A stretch of DNA of 64,000 bases from Thauera humireducens. GTDB lineage: Bacteria; Pseudomonadota; Gammaproteobacteria; Burkholderiales; Rhodocyclaceae. Positions 56,406-64,000 of the stretch are shown in pieces. The position numbers were made by a program, and so were the translations under genes. Position 1 is the stretch's first letter. Each line of letters begins with the position of its first letter. Under the pieces are notes generated by a model that saw only the letters and a program-made list of their open reading frames with translations, did not search any database and was not told where the DNA came from. The stretch spans positions 3,472,001-3,536,000 of the forward strand of contig NZ_CP014646.1 in assembly GCF_001051995.2 (NCBI RefSeq). The letters run 5' to 3'.

Positions 56406-56425
56406 AGCCGGGCTTTTCCACGGGC

Positions 56426-56441
56426 TGGCCCGCTATTTGCT
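56426..56441 (+). promoter_or_regulatory. Sigma-54 (-24/-12) promoter of the urease operon
   Basis: TGGCCCGCTATTTGCT matches the consensus TGGCACG-N4-TTGCW at all defined positions but one, with GG and GC exactly ten bases apart. The predicted start point is at 56451-56452, one or two bases before the ureD ATG at 56453, so ureD may be translated from an almost leaderless message. Confidence 0.7.
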
Positions 56442-56452
56442 GAGCTTGGTGC

Positions 56453-57322
56453 ATGAATGCCCCACTCGTCTTCCCCGCCGATAACCTCGTCGCGCCGCCG
56501 CGGCAGCAGGGCTGGCAAGCGGCCTTGTCACTGGCCTACGCCCGCCGCGGAGAACGGAGCGTGCTGGTCCGCCGCAGCCATGTCGGGCCGTTGGTGGTGC
56601 AGCGACCGCTGTATCCGGAAGGGGATACGGTCTGCCACACCGTCCTGGTGCATCCGCCGGCCGGCATTGCCGGTGGCGACCGCCTGCAGGTGACGGTGCA
56701 GGTCGATGACGGTGCCCATGCCTTGCTGACCACGCCGGGGGCGGGCAAGTGGTACCGCAGCGCCGGCGCCGCCGGCGCCCTGGTGCAGCGCATCGCGGTG
56801 GCCGCGGGCGGCGTGTGCGAGTGGTTGCCGCAGGAGAGCATCGTCTATGACGGTGCGCTCGGCGAGCTGGCGACCGAGGTGCGCCTGCAGGGCGACGCCT
56901 GCTTCATCGGCAGCGAGATGGTGTGCTTTGGCCGCACGGCCGCCGGTGAGCGCTTCGGCCGCGGTGAGATGGCGATGCGCATCCGCATCGAGCGCGATGG
57001 TCGCCCGCAGTGGCTGGAGCGCGGCGTGCTGCGCGGCGGCGATGCGCTGCTGGGCGCGGCGGTGGGGCTGCAGGGGCAGCCGGTGAGCGGCAGCTTCATC
57101 GTCGCTTCGCCGCGCTGCGATGCGGACCTGCTGGCCGCGTGGCGCGACATCGTGCCCGCGGCCGGCGAAGGCGGCGTGACCCTGCTGCCGGGCCTGCTGG
57201 TGGCGCGCTGGCTGGGGCCGGCCTGCGAGCCCGGACGCGAATGGTTCGCCCGCCTGTGGGCGAGCGTGCGGCCGGCGGTCGCCGGGCGGGCGGCGCAGAC
57301 GCCGCGCATCTGGAACACCTGA
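56453..57322 (+). CDS. ureD: Urease accessory protein UreD
   Basis: A 289-residue UreD that binds apo-urease with UreF and UreG for nickel insertion. Conserved segments are RSHVGPLVVQRPLYPEGDTVCHTVLVHPPAGIAGGD-type (begin near residue 41), LTTPGAGKWYRS near 92 and WLPQESIVYDGA near 124. It leads the operon. There is no ribosome site before the ATG, and the sigma-54 element suggests transcription begins right at the gene. Forty bases separate it from ureA. Confidence 0.95.
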   Translation: MNAPLVFPADNLVAPPRQQGWQAALSLAYARRGERSVLVRRSHVGPLVVQRPLYPEGDTVCHTVLVHPPAGIAGGDRLQVTVQVDDGAHALLTTPGAGKWYRSAGAAGALVQRIAVAAGGVCEWLPQESIVYDGALGELATEVRLQGDACFIGSEMVCFGRTAAGERFGRGEMAMRIRIERDGRPQWLERGVLRGGDALLGAAVGLQGQPVSGSFIVASPRCDADLLAAWRDIVPAAGEGGVTLLPGLLVARWLGPACEPGREWFARLWASVRPAVAGRAAQTPRIWNT

Positions 57323-57361
57323 TCAACCCGTTGGCGGCGCGCTGGCGCCGCGGAGGACACG

Positions 57362-57664
57362 ATGGAACTGAGCCCACGCGAGAAGGACAAGCTGCTGATC
57401 TTCACCGCCGGCCTGCTGGCGGAGCGTCGCCGTGCGCGCGGCCTGCGTCTCAACTATCCGGAGGCGGTGGCCTTCATCAGCTGCGCGATCCTGGAGGGCG
57501 CGCGGGACGGCCGCACGGTGGCCGAGCTGATGAGCCACGGCGCCACCCTGCTGACGCGAGACGAGGTGATGGAGGGGGTGGCGGAGATGATTCCGGACAT
57601 CCAGGTGGAGGCGACGTTTCCTGACGGGACGAAGCTGGTGACCGTGCATAACCCGATCGTTTGA
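57362..57664 (+). CDS. ureA: Urease gamma subunit
   Basis: A 100-residue UreA, the normal length. It begins [23 protein letters not shown] and has [21 protein letters not shown] and [27 protein letters not shown] ending ([12 protein letters not shown]). It is structural in the (UreABC)3 enzyme. A 180-base gap separates it from ureB. Confidence 0.97.
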   Translation: MELSPREKDKLLIFTAGLLAERRRARGLRLNYPEAVAFISCAILEGARDGRTVAELMSHGATLLTRDEVMEGVAEMIPDIQVEATFPDGTKLVTVHNPIV

Positions 57665-57844
57665 GTCTGCGATGCGGCTGCAATTTTTCGGTGCTGCCCG
57701 CGACCGCCACGCCGGGTATTTGCTCTGCAGGCTGCGGAACTCGCCCTGCGGGCTCGGACAGTCCTCGCCTGCGCCGCAAACACCCGACATGACGATCGCT
57801 ACCTTGTTGCGATCTGCATTGCCTCGCCATTGGGAGAAGAGTGA
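57665..57844. other. Spacer between ureA and ureB
   Basis: These 180 bases contain no convincing gene but a good ureB ribosome site (GGGAGAAG) at the end. Urease structural genes usually lie within a few dozen bases, so this looks like an insertion. The minus strand reads as a short Pro/Ser/Arg-rich frame (SPQGEFRSLQSKYPAWRSRA) that could mark a dispersed intergenic repeat; this needs a genome comparison. Confidence 0.5.
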
Positions 57845-58149
57845 ATGATTCCCGGAGAATATTTCGTCGCCGACGGCGACATCGAACTCAACGTCGGCCG
57901 CGCCACGCTGAGGCTGGTGGTGAGCAACACGGGGGACAGGCCGATCCAGGTCGGTTCGCACTACCACTTCGCCGAGACCAACACGGCGCTGGCCTTCGAT
58001 CGCGCGGCGGCGCGCGGCTTCCGGCTGAACATTGCCGCCGGCACCGCGGTGCGCTTCGAGCCGGGGCAGTCGCGCACCGTCGAGCTGGTGGCGCTGGATG
58101 GGGAGCGCGAAGTCTATGGCTTCAACGGTCTCGTGATGGGAGCGCTGGA

Positions 58150-58153
<4 letters not shown>
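57845..58153 (+). CDS. ureB: Urease beta subunit
   Basis: A 102-residue UreB of normal length. It starts [19 protein letters not shown] and contains [19 protein letters not shown] and [27 protein letters not shown] sequence. It overlaps ureC by four bases (ATGA), showing translational coupling. Confidence 0.97.
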
Positions 58154-59856
<1,703 letters not shown>

Positions 59857-59874
59857 CCGAATCCCGGACACATC

Positions 59875-60423
59875 ATGCCGATCAACAAGGAATCGCTCGA
59901 AGACTTCGTCATGCCCGACGCCGCGCCGACGGTGCTGCTGATCGAGGCCCTCTACGACGGCGACGCGCCGGCGACCGAGGTGCTCGAGCTGGATTTCAGC
60001 ACGCGCACCAAGAGCCGCCTGCGCGCACGGCTCGCCTCCGGCGCCGAGGCCGGCCTGTTCCTGCCGCGCGGCACCATCCTGCGCGGCGGTCAGAAGGTGC
60101 AGTCGCGCGACGGCCGCATCGTCGAGGTGCGCTCGGCGCCGGAAGACCTGCTCGAAGCGCGCTGCGCGTCCTCGCTGGCGCTGGCGCGCGCCGCCTACCA
60201 CCTCGGCAACCGCCACGTCGCCGTGCAGGTCGGGCGCGACGCCGGCGGCGACTGGCTGCGCATCCAGGCCGACCATGTGCTCGAAGGCATGCTGGTCGGG
60301 CTGGGGGCGCTGGTCAGCAGCCTGCGCGCGCCCTTCGAGCCCGAGGCCGGCGCCTATGCGCATGGCCACCAGCATCCGGGCGATGGCAGCGGCGCGCGCA
60401 TCCACCTCATGGCGGGCCATTGA
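59875..60423 (+). CDS. ureE: Urease nickel metallochaperone UreE
   Basis: A 182-residue UreE. The N-terminal peptide-binding domain is followed by the metal-binding domain with [29 protein letters not shown], and the conserved GNRHVA His near residue 115. The C-terminal tail has only a few His residues (HGHQHPGD), so it is not the His-rich form. It ends two bases before ureF. Confidence 0.95.
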   Translation: MPINKESLEDFVMPDAAPTVLLIEALYDGDAPATEVLELDFSTRTKSRLRARLASGAEAGLFLPRGTILRGGQKVQSRDGRIVEVRSAPEDLLEARCASSLALARAAYHLGNRHVAVQVGRDAGGDWLRIQADHVLEGMLVGLGALVSSLRAPFEPEAGAYAHGHQHPGDGSGARIHLMAGH

Positions 60424-60425
60424 AC

Positions 60426-61141
60426 ATGCCTGCGGCGGTCGTCCCGCTCACGGCCGGCGCCGGGTTGCTGCCGCTGGTGCGCCTGCTGCAACTGGCCAGC
60501 CCGGCGTTGCCGGTAGGCGCCTACACTTATTCGCAGGGCTTGGAGTGGGCGGTGGAGAGCGGCGCGGTGCGCACGGAGGCGGACGCTGCGGCCTGGATCG
60601 GCGACCTGCTGCAGTGGAGCCTGGCGCGCTTCGAGGCGCCGCTGCTGGCCAGCCAGTTCGCTGCCTGGACGGCAGGCGATGACGCCGAGGTGGCGCGTCT
60701 GAACGACGACTTCCTCGCCAGCCGCGAGACGGCCGAACTGCGCGCCGAGACGGTGCAGATGGGCTGGTCGCTGGTGCGCCTGCTGAGCGAGCTGGACGCC
60801 TTTGCCGCGTTGCCCGGCTGGCGTGCGCGCCTGCTGGCGATCGACACGCCGTGCTTTCCCTGCGCCTGGTCGGCGGCGGCCGCCGCCTGGCAGGTGCCGG
60901 GCGACCAGGCGCTGGCGGCCTACCTGTGGGCCTGGGCCGAGAACCAGGTGATGGCGGCGGTGAAGGCGGTGCCGCTGGGCCAGAGCGCGGGCCAGCGTCT
61001 GCTGGCGGCAATCGGCCAGCGCATCCCGCCACTGGTCGAGGCCGCGTGCAGCCTGCCCGAGGCGCAGTGGAGCAACTACACCCCGGGGCTGGCGATCGCC
61101 AGCAGCCGGCACGAAACCCAATACACGAGGTTGTTCAGATC

Positions 61142-61145
<4 letters not shown>
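60426..61145 (+). CDS. ureF: Urease accessory protein UreF
   Basis: A 239-residue all-helical UreF that gates UreG action in the UreDFG complex. Marks are [25 protein letters not shown] near residue 20 and [31 protein letters not shown] near 160. The stop overlaps ureG as ATGA. Confidence 0.95.
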
Positions 61146-61774
<629 letters not shown>

Positions 61775-61812
61775 GTCGCCGCACGCAACATCCATCTGCA
61801 GGAGAACACACC

Positions 61813-62388
61813 ATGAAGACCCGCTCCGCGCTCGCCGCCGTCGCCCTCGCCACCGCATCGGGCGCCGCGTTCGCCCACCCCGGCCACGAATCGGCCAGCT
61901 TCTTCACCGGCTTCACTCACCCGCTGGGCGGCCTCGACCACCTGCTGGCGATGCTCGCCGTCGGCTTGTACGCCGCGCATCAGCCCGGCACCACGCGTTG
62001 GATGCTGCCCGCCGGCTTCGTGCTGGCGATGCTCGCCGGCGCGGGGCTGGGCGCGCTTGGCGTCGCACTGCCGGCGGTGGAGGCCGGCATCGCGGCTTCG
62101 GTGCTGGTGCTCGGCCTGTTGATCGCACTCGCCGCGCGGTTGCCGCTGGCGGCCAGCCTGCCGCTGGTCGCGGCCTTCGCGCTGTTCCACGGTCATGCTC
62201 ACCACGCCGAGATGGGCGGCGCCAGCCTCGTGACCTACGCGGCGGGTTTCGCGCTCGCCACTGCGCTGCTGCACGGGGCAGGCTACGCGATCGCGCGCTG
62301 GATGCCGCAGACGCGTGTCGGCAATGCGATCAGGCGCGTCGCCGGTCTGGTGGTGGCGGGCGTGGGCGGCGCGATGCTCGGCGCCTGA
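61813..62388 (+). CDS. ureJ: HupE/UreJ-family protein, probable nickel permease
   Basis: A 191-residue membrane protein with a signal peptide (AFAHPG at the cleavage region) and about six helices. The family motif HPLGGLDHLLAMLAVGLYA lies near residue 35 and a second His cluster FALFHGHAHHAEMGGA near 125. HupE/UreJ proteins import nickel for hydrogenase or urease. It ends the ureDABCEFGJ set 38 bases after ureG with an AGGAG site. Confidence 0.92.
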   Translation: MKTRSALAAVALATASGAAFAHPGHESASFFTGFTHPLGGLDHLLAMLAVGLYAAHQPGTTRWMLPAGFVLAMLAGAGLGALGVALPAVEAGIAASVLVLGLLIALAARLPLAASLPLVAAFALFHGHAHHAEMGGASLVTYAAGFALATALLHGAGYAIARWMPQTRVGNAIRRVAGLVVAGVGGAMLGA

Positions 62389-62395
62389 GTGCGCA

Positions 62396-62424
62396 GCAGA
62401 CGGGGCGCGCTCGGCCCCGTCTGC
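62396..62424. terminator. Bidirectional terminator between ureJ and the chemoreceptor gene
   Basis: An 11-bp perfect stem (62396-62406 with 62414-62424) and 7-base loop lies between two convergent genes, eight bases after ureJ and four bases from the chemoreceptor stop. Only short T-runs flank it. Confidence 0.75.
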
Positions 62425-62428
62425 GTCA

Positions 62429-64000
62429 TTACGCCGTGCGGAACTTGCCTGACAGTTCCGCCAGTCCCATCGCCAGGCGCTGCAGGCCGAAAGCCGCTTC
62501 GTCTGTCTGGCGCGACGTGGCCACCATCTCGTCCGTGCCTTGCGAAACGTGTTCCACGCGGCCGGCGATCTCGCGTGCAGCGGCGGCCTGTTCCTGAAGG
62601 GCGAGGGTGATGGCGTCCACCGCCTCGGTGACCTGCGTGCTGCCCTGGCGCATCTCGTGCAGTTCGTCGCCCGCGCGCGAGGCGAGCGCCACGCCGGCCT
62701 GAACCCGTGACACGCCATGATCCATGCTGCTGCCGGCGGCGCTGGCCTTGGCCTGGATGGGGCCGATCATCGACGCGATCCGCACGGTGGCCGAGCTGGT
62801 GCGCTCGGCGAGCTTGCGCACCTCATCGGCGACGACGGCAAAGCCCCGACCCTGTTCGCCCGCTCGTGCCGCCTCGATCGCGGCGTTGAGCGCCAGCAGG
62901 TTGGTCTGGTCGGCAATCTCGCGGATCACCGTCACGATGGCCGAGATCTCGCCCACCTGGCCTTCGAGCTCGCGGATGCTCGACGCAGTCTCGGACACCG
63001 AGGCGGCGATGCGGTGCATCTCGTCGATGGTGTCGCGGATGATGCGGGTGCTTTCCTCCGAGCGTCGCGCCGAATCCAGGGTCACGGTGCGGGCTTCGCT
63101 GGCGTTCGATTCGACCTGGTCGATCGACACCGACAATTGCTCGACCGCCGCCGCCATGCTGTTGGTGGCGGCCGCCTGCTGCTCGGCCGTGCCCGAGACG
63201 TTGGCCGAGGCGGCGCCGAGCTCGCGCGACTGCCGCGACAGTTCCTCCATGTTGTGGCGCAGCTCGCCGATGACCTCCTGCAGGTTGTTGCGCATGATGC
63301 TCATCTGCGCCAGCAGCTGGCCGATCTCGTCCTCGCCGTCGACCGCCACCGGTCGGGCGAGGTTGCCGGCGGCGATGGCCTGTGCCGCTTCGCCCGCGGC
63401 GGCAAAGCCGCGACTCAGGCGGTGCAGGAGGCTCCAGCCCATCAGGGTGCCGACGCTGATGCCGAGACCGAACAGGATCGCGTAGAGGATGAAGTCGCGC
63501 TCGTGCTGGGCCTCCGTCAGTCGCATCTCGGCTGCGGCTTTCGCGGCGTGGTGTTCGCGCAGCGCGGCGAGCCCGGCGTGGGCGGCCGCGCCCTCGGTGC
63601 GCCGGGCGTCGAGCAGGGCCTGCAACGCGGCCGGGCCGGTGTCGCCGGCTCGGATGCGTTCGGCGACACCGTCGAGCCGTCGCCACCAGGCCTGCAGGGG
63701 CTCTTCGAACGCGCGGGCCAGCGCCTGTTCGTCCGGTGCCGACGCGATCCGGCCGTACTCGGCCCACCCGCGTTCGAGTTCGCTGCGGTTCGCGCGTGCG
63801 GCCTCGAGCTGCGGCTGCGCGCTTGCCTGCGCGTTGCCGGGCAGGGCCTGCATCGCCAGCAGCAAGGCGGTGTGGCCGCCGTCCAGATGTTCCGCCAGGG
63901 TGCCGAGCTGGAGCGCGGGGATCAGGTTGCCACTGTAGATACGGTCCTGGCTGTCGCGAGCCTGCATCAGGCCGTACACGCCGAGGGCGATCGACAGGTA
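62429..64000 (-). CDS. Methyl-accepting chemotaxis protein, 5' end outside window
   Basis: At least 523 residues of a chemoreceptor. The visible N-terminus starts inside a membrane helix ([18 protein letters not shown]) and is followed by a four-helix-bundle periplasmic domain with a Gln/Ala-rich face. A second membrane helix lies near 180-200 ([15 protein letters not shown]), then a HAMP domain and the long signalling coil. The hairpin tip is [20 protein letters not shown] with [19 protein letters not shown]. It ends LSGKFRTA with no tethering pentapeptide. The frame is open to the window edge, so the true start is beyond it. Confidence 0.94.
   Translation of the reverse strand, partial: YLSIALGVYGLMQARDSQDRIYSGNLIPALQLGTLAEHLDGGHTALLLAMQALPGNAQASAQPQLEAARANRSELERGWAEYGRIASAPDEQALARAFEEPLQAWWRRLDGVAERIRAGDTGPAALQALLDARRTEGAAAHAGLAALREHHAAKAAAEMRLTEAQHERDFILYAILFGLGISVGTLMGWSLLHRLSRGFAAAGEAAQAIAAGNLARPVAVDGEDEIGQLLAQMSIMRNNLQEVIGELRHNMEELSRQSRELGAASANVSGTAEQQAAATNSMAAAVEQLSVSIDQVESNASEARTVTLDSARRSEESTRIIRDTIDEMHRIAASVSETASSIRELEGQVGEISAIVTVIREIADQTNLLALNAAIEAARAGEQGRGFAVVADEVRKLAERTSSATVRIASMIGPIQAKASAAGSSMDHGVSRVQAGVALASRAGDELHEMRQGSTQVTEAVDAITLALQEQAAAAREIAGRVEHVSQGTDEMVATSRQTDEAAFGLQRLAMGLAELSGKFRTA

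Overview
The window is GC-rich bacterial chromosome, dense in genes and with no tRNA, rRNA, CRISPR array or insertion sequence that I can see. Gene content and protein style (Xsc and taurine dehydrogenase, UrtABCDE with formamidase, DksA, SbtA-type permease, chemoreceptors) point to a betaproteobacterium, most likely Rhodocyclales of the Thauera/Azoarcus type. The family assignment is inference.

Bases 1-25233 form a C2-sulfonate island. After the tail of a chemoreceptor gene come a TauE/SafE-type permease and a predicted Na+/H+ antiporter. An IclR regulator then faces a GMC dehydrogenase and an MHS-type MFS transporter, which is the arrangement known for isethionate use (iseR, iseJ, iseU). 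A minus-strand operon (CobS-like AAA+, CobT-like VWA, cupin, two Lin0512 proteins) diverges from xsc (sulfoacetaldehyde acetyltransferase). xsc is followed by a UPF0324 exporter and thiC-thiS-thiG. Next are tauR, tauXY (taurine dehydrogenase), tauKLM (TRAP taurine uptake) and a double-Cache protein. Isethionate and taurine are both oxidised to sulfoacetaldehyde, which Xsc cleaves to acetyl phosphate plus sulfite. Thiamine diphosphate genes sit beside this ThDP enzyme, and exporters could remove sulfite or sulfate.

Bases 25390-36691 are mixed housekeeping and transport: a very long class A penicillin-binding protein, a LysR/SbtA divergent pair, an MFS carrier with a perfect 20-bp palindrome upstream, a rhodanese, a PACE efflux pump preceded by a guanidine-II (mini-ykkC) riboswitch, murB, a GlcD-type FAD oxidase and a PilJ-domain secreted protein.

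Bases 36729-52989 are an amide/urea nitrogen region: amiE with a NorQ/NorD-type AAA+/VWA pair, formamidase fmdA with fmdB, urtABCDE, and a two-component system whose kinase is fused to an NCS1-type transporter. An almost identical 18-bp palindrome lies upstream of both amiE and urtA. A RhuM-family pair interrupts the region.

Bases 53022-64000 carry a DksA-type factor, an SLC13 permease, a methyltransferase, the full urease operon ureDABCEFG plus a HupE/UreJ protein, and the 3' part of a second chemoreceptor gene. Upstream of ureD are two NtrC-type boxes 34 bp apart and a sigma-54 type -24/-12 element, so nitrogen-status control of urease is predicted from sequence.
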